Source: Brachypterus glaber
Taxonomy: Eukaryota > Arthropoda > Insecta > Coleoptera > Kateretidae
Assembly (NCBI GenBank): GCA_958510825.1
Contig: OY294049.1
Location: forward strand, 33,632,774-33,696,773
Direction of reading: 5' to 3'
Length of the DNA stretch: 64,000 nt
Below are positions 24,811-36,008 of this stretch, piece after piece. The position numbers and the translations under genes are program-made. The notes beneath the pieces are model-generated. The model was given only the letters and a program-made list of their open reading frames with translations. It made no database searches and was not told where the DNA came from. How positions within the stretch are numbered: position 1 is the first letter of the stretch; each line of letters starts with the position of its first letter.

Positions 24811-25026
24811 TAAGGATACTAAATCTGTAAACTCTAGTTCCGTTTCCTACAGGAATGATAAGCTGACAAAAGAAAAACAATTGGCACTGACTTAACTCCA
24901 GTTTGGACACTGTCCTGTTTTATTAAAAGCAGTAGATTATGTGAGTAAACAAACTATGGCAACGGCGTTTTTCTTTTGTCACCTTAGCGTTCCTGTAGTG
25001 GCTGCGCCACAGATCTAGTGTCCTTA
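24811..25026. mobile_element. MITE B nested in element A
   Basis: Ends TAAGGATACTAAATC and GATCTAGTGTCCTTA, flanked by a duplicated GTCTTTC (24803-24809 and 25027-25033). The duplication is single in the uninterrupted copy 2 of element A, so the insertion is readable. A fragment of the same end (GGACACTAGATCTGTGG) occurs at 26833. The terminal bases resemble those of the hAT-like MITE at 10435. Confidence 0.8.
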
Positions 25027-25117
25027 GTCTTTCTACTTTCAAATTTTAAAAATATTTAGTTTTTAAACATTTTTTTTATATAGAAAGAAAAAAGATATCA
25101 TTGGGAAATTTTGTAGG

Positions 25118-25225
25118 TATGGGAACGTTCAAGTATTACGTAACGCAAATTTTGATCATTTTGGACCCCCACCCCCTGTAACGCTATTTTCCTATACCAT
25201 TAACATGGGCGTAACACTCCAAAAT
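25118..25225 (+). repeat. 107-bp nested repeat
   Basis: Begins GGGAACGTTCAAGTATTACG and contains GGACCCCCACCCCC. It interrupts element A here and, in opposite orientation, a mariner remnant at 1905-2012. No terminal inverted repeat is visible, so its mode of movement is unclear. Confidence 0.7.
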
Positions 25226-26423
25226 GAAAAAAAAACATCAAAAAACGGTGGTCGCCATGATTCCGGCCGGACTTTTGGATAGAAAAAAAACGGATATTAT
25301 TCAGTATTGTATTGAAGTCGCTATAACCCTATCTAGAAGAATTTTTTTTGGCCAAAAAATAACAAAATGGCAGACGTTTTTCTTGAAAATTATTTAAACA
25401 TTTCTAGATAGGGCTATAGCGACTTTAATACTAAATAATACCCCGTTTTTTTTTTTATTCAATCCAAAAGGCCGGAATCATGACCACCGTTTTTTTTTTG
25501 TTTTTTTTTTTCAAAAAAAAATGTTTGGCAAAGAATGGCACTTTAAAAATCTAAAAAAAATGCTTGTATTCTTTAAATATAAATAAACATACCTACAAAA
25601 TTTCACAATGACATATTTTTTCATTCTATAAAAAAAAATGTTTAAACACAAAATATTTTTAAAATTTGAAAGTAGAGAGACCCCTTGAATATAAAATTTC
25701 ATTCGATTCCCGGATTCGCGGATATTCGTTTCATTTATTTTTTTAAAAATATCACTTCTAAAAAAAATAGGTTTAGTATCTATATTCTCTATGTACTTGC
25801 AATATGCAATTTTAAATGATAGTTTAATACTAATTTTGTTTTTCTCTTTTAATTTATTTTTATTTTACACAATGTTGGCAAGATGATTTTAAATTTTTTT
25901 ACCTAGTCTATTTGTGTAATAAATATGTATTTTATAAATTGTTTAAATATACAAATTTTAAAAGTATTTTTTTTATATAGAAACAGAAAATTTTAACACC
26001 TTTATAAAAAGTGTGTATTTCCTTCCTCCTCGCGTTTTTCACGGTAAAAAAAGCTTCCAATTCCAATAATGGCATTTTCCATAGGATAGTTTGCCAACAC
26101 AATCTAATATAATTTTCGGCCTACGCAAAACCTTCTCACTCTGTAGTGCAAACGCAGACGCCAACTTATCTTTAAAATTTATAAAAAAATTGACTTTTTC
26201 AACAGTTCCACGTTAAAATTTAACATCACAAAATAAAGAAACATAAATATTCACGATTCACTTAAAACTTTACTATTAAAGTAATATTTTCACGAAACAA
26301 GATATAATAAATCAAGTCCTGTGCATATATACGATAGCAGGCTGATGTAGGAGTAAATCCGCCTAAGCGGCCACATCCTTTCTTACAAAGAAGTCGCTGC
26401 GACTGGTGAAAAAAGCTTGAACA

Positions 26424-27080
26424 TCATTATTATACTATTTACAGCGATAGAATATTATACGGTAGTTGTTTCAAAAAAATTCAAAAATCGTCCTAGACAA
26501 AAAATTCTTGGATAAAGTTAAATGAAAAATTAAGCAACTTTTTTTTTTTGAAATGCCTGTCCGATTTCACGATTTTTGTGAACACAATAACTCCTGAACG
26601 AATAATCCGATCGACTTAAAATTTTCAGGAAAAATCAAGTTCTACGAGGGGAAGATCACTTTGTTTTTGAAAGTAATCCCCCCAAAAACAAAAAAGTTAC
26701 TTTTAAAAAATCGAAAAAAGCTGAAAGAAAATCCCGATTAACGTAAATTTTTCAGGAAAAATTACTTTTATTACAAGGATCAATTCTAATAATTTTAAAA
26801 GTAAACCCCCCAAATACAAAAAAGTTATGGTATGGACACTAGATCTGTGGCGCAGCCAACTGAACTAGAGTTTACAGGTTAAGTTTAAAAAAAAATAAAA
26901 ACTATAATTTTCCATTTTTTTTTATATTTTTAGTTTTTCGAAAAAAGAAAATTAAAAAACAAATGAATTTAATTTAATAATTTTTTGTTTTTCAAAAAAA
27001 ATGTTAGCTATTTGGGAAAATGCAGTATACCATTTACTGTGTATAGTATAAAATGGAATGCGTAGATTACATATCTTCAC
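26424..27080 (+). mobile_element. HINE/DINE-1-like element D (intergenic)
   Basis: Starts TCATTATTATACTATTTACAG without its last base matching the other copies exactly, and ends CTGTGTATAGTATAAAATGG plus a mutated hairpin (GCGTAGATTAC). A piece of MITE B (GGACACTAGATCTGTGG) is embedded at 26833-26880. This is the only copy of the four that is not in an intron. It points toward the 3' end of DDX1. Confidence 0.55.
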
Positions 27081-27149
27081 GACTTTTTATTTATGCTTTT
27101 ATTAAATTATTAAAGTACAACACAAAAAAAAATACAATACAAAATGTTT

Positions 27150-30100
27150 TCAAGCTTTAGCAAATTTTGTTAAATGACGTTTCAGATAAAGAATCTGCGC
27201 CTCGCCTTCCAATTTTGTTAGGCTTTTAACGATTGGAGCCATTTGTGCAGTGTGGTTCTCGTAATTTGTTCCTTGGTTCGCTCGTTTTTGTCCATATACC
27301 ACTTTACCATCAAATTCGTTAGCGGGTACCTTAATATCGGGGCCGATTTGTTGGATGGTTACGTTTAGGTGTTCCTCAATATCACCCAGATACTAAAATT
27401 AAAAAATATATAAACTGATCAAAAAAGTTAAGGATATTATTAAGAATGGTGCTTTCTCTGGGAAAAAAATAGTTTCGGAAAAAAATCATAAAAGTCCATA
27501 ATTTCTATAAAAAAATAAATTTAATGTTTTCCTTAATGTAACAAAAGAGAAGTTATTAAAGCTGAAGTTATTAAAACTGAAAATTAATTAATACCGAGTA
27601 ATTCTACCTCTGTTGGATATAACCGCTTCAACTCGCCGAGGCATACTTAAAATTAAGCGATTTAACTGATCTTGGTCCATAAATCCGGAAGAACTTGCTA
27701 GTTTCCTTACGTCGTGAAAATGTGATCGACGATCAATTACTGCCCTACCAAGCATGTCCCAGACATGTTTAATACAGTTAAACAAGATAACGAGCCAGCG
27801 GCGGGCCATTTTTTGTTTTTTTTTATTTTTTTTTTCTCAGAGAAACCAAACAATCCTTAACTTTTTTTTCTGTTTTGCTTTGCGTTTGATCCGTTTTTGT
27901 GACTGCGCAATGGCAAATTTACTTTAAGTACAGCTGTGGAGGCTTTGCTTTTGAAAATGCTTAAAACAATTAGAAAACTGCGCTGTTACAGAACCAAAAC
28001 AGTCTACAAAAACATAACAGTTTTTTTAGACAAATTATTAAATAGAATTAAAATAATAAATAAAATTGTTAGCTGTGCTACCATGGTAGCAAGGAATAAC
28101 TCAAAACTTACTTGTGGTTCGTTGTACCAAATACAGCACCCCTTGACGTCTGTTAAACTAGTATTCCAACAGTTTCTGCCTCTTGTTTTGCACCATTCTC
28201 CGTGGTACCAAACCTAAAGAAAAAAAAATCAAAAATTATTTAGAAAAATTAGATTTTCCAAAGTAGATCCGATTAAGTAAAACTCCTTTGAATTTTCATT
28301 AATTAATTAATTATTATTGTCAATAAAGTTAATACCTTTTCTGGAACTGTACTGACTAAGCTTATAGCCAATCCCATTCTCTCTGCTCTACCAACACGAC
28401 CAATTCTGTGCACATAATTCGACTTTTCATCTGGTAATGTTATGTTTATCACTGAAAAAAAAAAAGGTTTCATACCAAGTATAGTCAGAAAATTAAAAAT
28501 GTTTATAATCATCATTATATAGCTTTATGAATTTGATATAGTAAAAAGTAACTAAAAGTGAGAGAGAAAGATACCACAAACCACTTACGGTTCATAAAAT
28601 ATGTCACGCAAATTGACCAAAATTCATACACTTCATACCCCGTTTCTCGCGTTATTAAAGGCTATAGAGATTTTATATTATGGCTACTCCCCCTAACATC
28701 TCCCCTATTGACCAAAATTCATACACTTCATACCCCGTTTCTCGCGTTATTAAAGGCTATAGAGATTTTATATTTTGGCTACTCCCCCTAACATCCCCCC
28801 TATTCACCAAAATGTATACACTTCATACCCCGTTTCTCGCGTTATTAAAGGCTATAGAGATTTTATATTTTGGCTACTCCCACTAAAATCCCCCCTATTG
28901 ACCAAAATTCATACACTTCATACCCCGTTTCTCGCAATATTAAAGGCTGTAGAGATTTTATATTATGGCTACTCCCCCTAACATCTCCCCTATTGACCAA
29001 AATTCATACACTTCATACCCCGTTTCTCGCGTTATTAAAGGCTATAGAGATTTTATATTTTGGCTACTCCCCCTAACATCCCCCCTATTCACCAAAATGT
29101 ATACACTTCATACCCCGTTTCTCGCGTTATTAAAGGCTATAGAGATTTTATATTTTGGCTACTCCCACTAAAATCCCCCCTATTGACCAAAATTCATACA
29201 CTTCATACCCCGTTTCTCGCAATATTAAAGGCTGTAGAGATTTTATATTTTGGCTACCCCCCCTAACACCCCCCCCCCCTCCCTATTGGGATTAAGATTT
29301 ATACAAATAATTACTGGAAAATGTTTTTAAACCGTGAAAAATTTTATAACTATAATAAAAGTAAGTTTTTTTAATTCGTAATGTGAAACTTACTGAAGGG
29401 CAGTCCAGTAATGTCCAAACCTCTAGCGGCTACATCAGTACAAATCAAAAATTTAACCCTCTGCTGCTTAAACTCCTCCAAGTTCTGCTTCCGTTCGTGT
29501 GGTTTCCGGTCACCGTGCAAACAGACACAGGAATATCTTTGTTTATCCAGTTGCTTCATGTATTTTTCCAGATTGTCACAATCGAGTTTTGTCCGGCAAA
29601 AAATGAGGGCTCTTTCCATTTTGTTCTCTTCTATGGCTCGAATGCAATACTCTCCTTCAAGGATAAATACAAATATTTAAATAAAATCAAGTGAAAGATT
29701 CCTTTTAACGTAAAACAATATGTTTAAGCTATACTTTCCCCGAGTTTGAAAAAATAGACTCACCCTTGGCAAGTCATAATAAAATAAACGATCGAAAAAA
29801 GTTAAGGATATTATTAAAAATGGTGCTTTCTCTGGGAAAAAAATCATAAAATGTCCATATTCTCTAATCGTTTCTAATAAACAAATAAATTTAATTAATT
29901 CACAAATATTTATATTCGGGATTTAACAATGTGTTTTCCTTAATGTAACAATAGAGAAATTATTTTTTTTTAACTGAAACTTAATTAATAGCGAATAATT
30001 CTACCTCTGTTTGCCGCTTCAACTCACTGAGACATACTTAAAATTAAGCGATTTGACTGATCTTGGTCCAAGACATCCCATAAATTCGGAAGAACTTGCT

Positions 30101-32224
30101 AGTTTCCTTATGTCATGAAAAAGTGGTTGACGATCAATTACTGCTCTACCAAGCATGTCCCAGCATGTTCAATACAGTTAAACAAGGTAATGAGGCAGCG
30201 GCGGGTCATTTTTTGTTTTTTCGATTATTTTTCTAAGAGAAACCAAAATATCCTTAACTTTTTTCGAATCAGTTTACTATAAAATATTCCTATCAGGATA
30301 ATTTAAGTAGATTAATACTGAGCAAAATAAAAAAAGACTAGAATCCTTTTTCAGAACTGGTGCTCGGTTTGTTTCTTTACCTTTAAGCATCTTCACGGCT
30401 TCGCTTAAGGTTTCGGGGCTATGGTTTCCCGGCCGCACGTTGTCTTGGGCGTGGACACCGTCAGTTAAGATGTGACGCCTCAAGTTGTTCCAACTTTTGT
30501 CGTTTTGGGGATCGACGTTGACGACAACGTGGTGCACAGTTTCTGGGACTGCATCCTCTCCTTTTAGATCGACCCAGGTTGGGAAATGCATGAGCTTTTC
30601 CTAAATTTAAACCAAACTGATTACTGACACTACAAACTACCCAAGTAACACAAGTAGCTATAAAGTGTCTCTTACTATGTATCCGTTGGCAAATTAAAGC
30701 TAGCTTGGCTGTAACAGCTTTCTGTAACCGAGATTTGAAGTGGTTGTAGCGACAGAATTAGGCCAATTTAGGAGAGTCAATATATGGTTGCTATGAGAGA
30801 TTTACGTAAGCTGGAATATCGATTTTACAAACATTCTAAAGATAGATAACAGCTATATTCTGTATTTTCTTTAACGATAAAAATATTTAATGTTTTATTC
30901 AAAATTTAAGGTATTATATAAAAAAGAACACAAAAAACTGTTTTATTTATTTTGTACTATTTATTGGCTGCGTCGAGTAAATTATAGCTATTATAGTGGA
31001 TGTGAAGTGTTAACAATCGCTAGATAAAATAACTTAAATAAAGCAAATTAAATAGGATAGTTTCTTGACGACAAAGACCGTCAAAATTAGTTCTACAGTG
31101 CTATCTCTTTCTTATCTCTTTCTAAAAGTTTTTAACAGTTTAGCCAACGTAAGAAAGTTAAAGTAATCAGAGCTTTGCCCTAATTTAACTTTATATTATG
31201 CAGTAAAACATATTAGGTATTAATATGTGTTCAGTACTGAAACTGTTGCACTTAGATTACAAGAAACTGTTTCATGGTTCTTTGTTTTTATTAAAAAAGC
31301 CATATGTTAACAAAGGCTAGAACTTTTTGGTTTGTATTCTTTTTTAATATTAGTGACATCTGAGAGCTGGAAGGTGAACTTTTAGAATTGATCTTTACCT
31401 AGAACAGTTTGGTGAAGTTTTCAATAATGGACTCGCCCGGCAAACTATCCCATTACCGAAATACAGCTAAATGCTGTTGAAAAGTGCTAGGTACAGCAAC
31501 TTTAAGCTGTAAAATCTAAGCATGTTACTTGGGTATGCAAACATAAACAGGTGCCTGGAGGCCTGAAACAAAGCTTCTATTCCTATTCTAAAATGTTAAC
31601 TTACCGCCATTTTCTTGACTTCAAAAGCATGCAAAGTGGCACTGCAAACAATCATCTGTAATCTTCGACCATCTGATGTTATCTTGGGCATTTGTTTATG
31701 TAATCTTTCAATAAAATCTGTATATCCTTGTTTTAAAAGACCATCAGCCTCATCCAATACAAAGAATCGACAATTTGAGAGGGAAAGATATCCTTAAATA
31801 TACAGAATTTTTACTTAGTTTTATTGAAGTTTTTTGTACTTCACTTTAACCTACCTCCCTGAATGAGATCCTCCAACCTTCCAGGCGTACCAACAATAAT
31901 ATCCGCTCCCGTGTTTTGCAGAAACGAAATTTGTTCCTTGACGTTTACGCCCCCGACGACCAGCAATTCCCTAATAACTGGAGTGTCCAAATACTTCTTA
32001 AACTTTTTGATCTGATTGCTGGTCTGCTCCGCCAATTCCCTTGAAGGCTCGATGATTATAGCTTGCGGAGCGTTATTTGCCAATTTGGTCGTTGCCGTTT
32101 CGGAACTTTGACCGTTCGAGTTGTTTACGAGTTTTTCCTTTGGGGCCGAGATGATTGGTTGGAATCCAACTGGTAACTGATGTTTGAAGGGTTTGTCACC
32201 AAAGTTAAATGCCATTTCTGCGTT
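27150..32224 (-). CDS. DDX1: DEAD-box RNA helicase DDX1, C-terminal two thirds
   Basis: DDX1 is an ATP-dependent RNA helicase involved in tRNA ligase complexes, RNA processing and DNA-break repair. Seven exons join in frame: 31855-32224, 31605-31792, 30381-30600, 29394-29654, 28336-28451, 28112-28213 and 27150-27392 (499 aa). They match human DDX1 from about residue 243 to the end: [10 protein letters not shown], motif Ia P-S-R-E-L-A-E-Q, Ib T-P-G-R-L, motif II V-L-D-E-A-D, motif [35 protein letters not shown], then the family-specific W-Y-H and Y-G-Q-K-R-A segments. Exons for the Q motif, Walker A and the SPRY insert are not found upstream, where a 200-N gap begins 228 bp away. Introns hold two Tc1-like remnants and a tandem array. 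Confidence 0.92.
27417..27869 (-). mobile_element. Internally deleted Tc1-like transposon, copy 1
   Basis: Ends AAAAAAGTTAAGGATATT and CCTTAACTTTTTTT are inverted. On the minus strand the C-terminal part of a Tc1-type transposase can be read, including [18 protein letters not shown] and a final R-I-T-R-Y (27588-27800). The catalytic N-terminal two thirds are gone. It lies in the last intron of DDX1. Confidence 0.8.
28613..29277 (+). repeat. 95-bp tandem repeat, seven monomers, with 285-bp higher order
   Basis: Monomers start with TGACCAAAATTCATACAC or TCACCAAAATGTATACAC at 95-bp intervals from 28613. Monomers 2-4 are repeated almost exactly as 5-7, a 285-bp higher-order unit marked by the variants TCACCAAAATGTAT and CTCGCAATATTAAAGGCTG. 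Open frames through the array arise from the periodicity and are not genes. The monomer matches one arm of the inverted-repeat element at 32916-33337. It ends in a C-rich run at 29250-29285, inside a DDX1 intron. Confidence 0.95.
29789..30268 (-). mobile_element. Internally deleted Tc1-like transposon, copy 2
   Basis: The same ends and the same internal segments as 27417-27869 are present, including decayed transposase C-terminus on the minus strand, and it lies in another DDX1 intron in the same orientation. More frameshifts than copy 1. Confidence 0.75.
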
Positions 32225-32452
32225 CTAAGAAAATTTAAATTAGTAATTTAGTCCAAACCACTGATGTATAAGAGACTCCATTACTATCATTTTTAGCAGA
32301 AACGCTGTTAATCAAGCTAGCAATACCATAGATTTTTACATAAGCGGCCACAGATATATGGACTATGTTGATATCTTGCGCAGGATTTTATTTTGTGGGT
32401 GCCAACAAACAACTTATAACACCTTTATATATATATATATATATATATATAT

Positions 32453-32652
32453 NNNNNNNNNNNNNNNNNNNNNNNNNNNNNNNNNNNNNNNNNNNNNNNN
32501 NNNNNNNNNNNNNNNNNNNNNNNNNNNNNNNNNNNNNNNNNNNNNNNNNNNNNNNNNNNNNNNNNNNNNNNNNNNNNNNNNNNNNNNNNNNNNNNNNNNN
32601 NNNNNNNNNNNNNNNNNNNNNNNNNNNNNNNNNNNNNNNNNNNNNNNNNNNN
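32453..32652. other. Assembly gap (200 N)
   Basis: Exactly 200 undetermined bases follow a (TA)n microsatellite. The round number suggests a placeholder of unknown real size. Confidence 0.97.
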
Positions 32653-32915
32653 AAAAATTGACTTTTATAGAAAATAATAATTCTATCGTGTTTTTATAAA
32701 AACGTTAGTACCTATTATAGACCATTAGGGTGGACCTTATTTTTTTTTTTTCATTTTGGTGTAACTAGAAAATTCTGAAAATATGAGAGTGATTAGACTT
32801 CTCTATAGATCTAAAGGTGCTAATGGGGACCCTAAAATTCTTAAAATTACGATAAATCGTAAAAAACCGTTGAAAATTGTCTGTAATTTTTTTTATAAGT
32901 AAAAAATTTAAAGGG

Positions 32916-33337
32916 CAATTCATACACTTCATACCCCAGTTCTCGCTATAGAATAGAATAGAATATCGTTTATTGTCTTTGGCTGATATAAAATAGTAGA
33001 GAAAAAGATAAAAGTAGCTTGCAAAACAACTTTACACTACGATATTTCAACAAATCTTTGACATAGAGACTTGAAATTTGGAACAAATTTTCTTTACTAC
33101 TTAGAAAATCTTTTTTCCAAATTTCAAGTCACTGGGTCAACGCGTTTTTGAAATATCGTAGTGTAAACTTGTTTTACAAGCGACTTGCATCTTTTTCTCT
33201 TCTATTTTATAGATTATAGAGATTTCATATTTTGGCTACCCCCCAATAGGGGGTGTGTTAGGGGGGTAGCCAAAATATGAAATCTCTACAGCCTTGAATA
33301 ATGCTAGAACCGAGGTATGAACTGTATGAATTTTGGT
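32916..33337. mobile_element. Inverted-repeat element, probable source of the 95-bp tandem array
   Basis: The left arm begins CAATTCATACACTTCATACC and the right arm ends with its near complement. The centre pairs GGCTACCCCCC with GGGGGGTAGCC at 33233-33271. The left arm is split by a family-C MITE (32998-33202). Arm sequence equals the monomer repeated at 28613-29277. Confidence 0.7.
32998..33202. mobile_element. MITE family C, copy 2
   Basis: Inverted arms around GCAAAACAACTTTACACTAC and TAGTGTAAACTTGTTTTAC match the copy at 24585-24775. It is nested inside the element at 32916-33337. Confidence 0.7.
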
Positions 33338-33346
33338 ACATTTTGC

Positions 33347-33372
33347 GTTACGTAATACTTGAACGTTCCCTC
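33347..33372 (-). repeat. Fragment of the 107-bp repeat
   Basis: GCGTTACGTAATACTTGAAC followed by GTTCCC is the end of the unit at 25118-25225, in reverse. The remainder is missing. Confidence 0.6.
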
Positions 33373-33735
33373 TGACGATTTTGCTCAATTTTTTTATGTT
33401 AATGGTAAACCACAAACAACATGTCATTGCTGGTTTCCCCAAAAAAATTACATAAGGGCGAGAAAATTATATTTTAAATGAACTTTTTACTCGTAATTTG
33501 GACAATACCAGGCATTTAACCTTTCACATTAACTTTTTTTTACCACTATCAAGGGCGCTATTCTCATTTGGGTGATTTTTATTCACCGATATTGGGGATT
33601 TTGGCTTTTATCGCGATGAAAGCCAACTTCATAATGATTCTTCTGGTAAAGTGATTGGCTTAGACCGTTGAGCTACGCCCATATTCATCGAAATATCAGG
33701 CGGAAAAAATTCGCTCAAAGCCTGAATAGATACCC

Positions 33736-33867
33736 AGGCAATATTTCCTACCTAATCATGTCTTTAACTCCTGGAACTCTCTAACTGAATCAACTATCTC
33801 CGCCTCATCAGAAAATTCTTTTAAAAATCGTTATGATGGTAGACATCAAACTTTAATTTTATATTAA
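33736..33867 (+). pseudogene. 3' end of a CR1/Jockey-type LINE ORF
   Basis: The frame from 33736 reads Y-F-L-P-N-H-V-F-N-S-W-N-S-L, then S-E-N-S-F-K-N-R, to a stop at 33865-33867. This is the typical C-terminal end of reverse-transcriptase ORFs in CR1, L2 and Jockey-like LINEs (V-x-N-x-W-N-S-L-P and N-S-F-K-N-R-L). No more of the element is intact upstream. A short AAT-rich tail follows at 33955-33975. Confidence 0.65.
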
Positions 33868-34542
33868 ATGTTTCAATTTTTATATTCATATTATCTATTT
33901 ATATTTGAAATAATACTTGGGCATAATAGGCATAAATGCCTCTGCCTTATTGTACTAATAATAATAAAATAATCAAAATCTCAAAACTATCGGCACATTT
34001 TCACAAGAAAGTAAGTGCGGTGGAACTGTACCATTTCAGTTTCTTTCTGAAGATATTGCAAAGAAAAATATTTTATTCACAAGCATACAGAAAAACGTTC
34101 TTTATATACATTATAAAAAGTTGCAAAATCTATATTTTTTGTCTGTTTCTTTAAACGTTAATAAAGCTTTTCTTATCTAACCTAGGTTAGATATGAATTC
34201 ATATCTAACCTGTTTTTTGGCTTTTGGTTATACCTCATAGATGGCGAAACTATCGCCTTGTCTGTAAACAGCTGAAGTTTGCGAATAAAATAACCTAACA
34301 TTTCTGTTTCTATGAAAAACAATAAAAATTAATATTTATTTATATATTATATGGTTCATACCGAGACTAATAATAGGAAATAACAACGAGCCACTTATTT
34401 AAATTATTATTTAGTTGAAATTTATAGTGACGTTAGAAATCTGAAAAATTTCTGTAGAATATCATTTAAAATGGTGAATTTTACGAGGTAATGTGTTATT
34501 TATTTATGCTTGTGAATAAAATTCTGTTCTAACCACATAAGG

Positions 34543-34629
34543 AAATGACATTTCCAACTCTCGAGATGCTAATTTGGCCTAGGCTACGCCTCAGCCAAAT
34601 AACATCTCTCGAGTTGGAAATGTTTCATT
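34543..34629. repeat. Palindromic MITE-like hairpin
   Basis: Arms of about 33 bp, with CATTTCCAACTCTCGAGATG at the left, pair across a loop containing GGCTACGCC, the complement of the GCGTAGC tip heptamer. Confidence 0.75.
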
Positions 34630-34661
34630 TTTTTATTAGGTTAGAAAAATAATATATTTAC

Positions 34662-34913
34662 CTGAACAGTTATGGATACTGTAGACATAGAATTTGCTAT
34701 GGTTACGATACTAGCTAAATTTTTGTATAAATATCTAATCTGACCAGCAAGTAGACCTAAACACAAGATAAACATTATGCTAAAAGTTATTTTTTTGTGT
34801 TTATTTTCCCTATCAGGCCACATGTTGATTGAATCCAAGAGAAATTTTGGAAAAAGCAGAGACTTTTTTGAAACGTCATTTATTGGAAATATTTCTCGAG
34901 TTTTGCCATTCAT
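34662..34913 (-). CDS. Odorant-receptor-like first exon, orphan
   Basis: An 84-codon minus-strand exon from ATG at 34913 to a good donor (CAG before GTAAAT at 34656-34661). It encodes a short N-terminal tail, the sequence L-L-D-S-I-N-M-W-P-D near residues 25-34 and a hydrophobic segment at about 42-62. A polar start, a WP-type motif just before TM1 and a first exon ending near TM2 are features of beetle odorant receptors, which have seven membrane segments and work with Orco in antennal neurons. No second exon was found between this exon and the N gap. It may be a truncated gene, a pseudogene or a gene broken by the gap. A gustatory receptor or chance ORF is not excluded. Confidence 0.4.
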
Positions 34914-35254
34914 ATTTGAATCTAAAGTAACGAGATTTTATGTATTTTGGGGCTTATATATTTGGGTTTAAACCCACTTAAACAATTATTTATCATTTTA
35001 TAATAATTGGTATTAATATTATAGTTTCTTGTATGAATGCAATTATATAAAATCAATTTAGCCATATTATTTCGTTTTTATGTGTCTGAAATTATAATCT
35101 TAGAAAAAAATAGTAGATTTAATATTGTTTGTGCTTTTTTATGTAAATATTTACATTTTTACTGTCGAGCGACCCCTCAAAGAAGAACGTTTAGTTATGG
35201 CGAACATAGCATCCCAAGGGGGCCCAAAATTATTGAAATAAAAAAAAATTGATT

Positions 35255-35739
35255 AAGGGGTCTTTCTCTTCAAATTGTAAAAATAATTTCGTTTTAAATG
35301 TTTTTTTTTTATAAAGAAATAAAAAAGATATCACTGAAATTTTGTAGGTATGTTTATTGAAGTCGCTATAGCCCAAACTAGAATTTTTTTTTGGCCAAAA
35401 AATTAAGAAATGGAGGAAGTTTTTTTGAAAAATTTTGAAAAACATCCGCCATTTTGTTATTTTTTGGCCAAAAAAAAACTAGTTCGGGCTATACCGTTTT
35501 TTTTTAGTCGATCCAAACGGCCGGAATCATGGCGACCACCGTTTCTTGATGTTTTTTTTTTTTCAAAAAAAAAATTATGGCCAAAACATGGCGCTTTACA
35601 AATCATTTTTTTTTGTATTTTTTGAATATAAATATACCTGCATATCTACAAAATTTAACAATGATATCTTTTTCTTTCTATATAAAAAAAAAATGTAAAA
35701 AAAAACAATTTTTAAATTAGATGGCAGAAAAACCCCTTA
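35255..35739. mobile_element. Inverted-repeat element A, copy 2
   Basis: Ends AAGGGGTCTTTCTC and AACCCCTT with inner arms around AAAGATATCACTGAAAT and its complement. It carries no MITE insertion and serves as the uninterrupted reference for 24798-25686. Confidence 0.75.
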
Positions 35740-36008
35740 AGGTCTAAACATACCAAAAAAACCCATTTTTCAATGTCCTAACTTAAACTTAAGGCTTTTA
35801 GAATATTGCTCAGGGAAGATTTTTTTAGTTTTTCTCTACTGCACTATGGTCTGGAAAGCCCTACTTTTGGGCCTTAATTTATATGGCTCCTAGAAATAAA
35901 ATTAATATTTTTTTTAGATTTTAAGCTTTCACGGCCATTAAGATATAAAGAACTTTCACTTTCGGGTTTAGACGCTCGGTAGTTAATTCACTTGTTCATA
36001 GGGCTTTC

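Larger units (their letters stand above)
24798..25686. mobile_element. Inverted-repeat element A, copy 1, with two insertions
   Basis: Ends AAGGGGTCTTTC and GAGAGACCCCTT, with long inner arms around AAAGATATCATTGGGAAA and its complement near 25600. Copy 2 at 35255-35739 is uninterrupted and shows that 24811-25026 and 25118-25225 are later insertions. The core contains arms around GTCGCTATAACCC and GGGCTATAGCGAC. Confidence 0.75.
23991..27149. other. Convergent intergenic region BSDC1/DDX1
   Basis: Space between the 3' ends of two converging genes. Apart from the elements listed within it, 24000-24580 and 25690-26420 are AT-rich sequence in which I see no gene. The open frame at 24277-24729 overlaps a MITE and has no family resemblance. 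Confidence 0.6.

Noticed and set aside
28558..29266. Series of similar open frames of 68 codons
   Set aside because: They repeat every 95 bp because the DNA is a tandem array; no start context, splice site or protein family supports them.
32358..32699. Open frame running through the N block
   Set aside because: It exists only because undetermined bases contain no stops.
33637..33700. tRNA-like sequence on the minus strand (GGCGTAGCTCAACGG)
   Set aside because: It resembles a tRNA A-box region, but no B box, anticodon arm or acceptor pairing can be traced, so neither a tRNA nor a SINE can be claimed.
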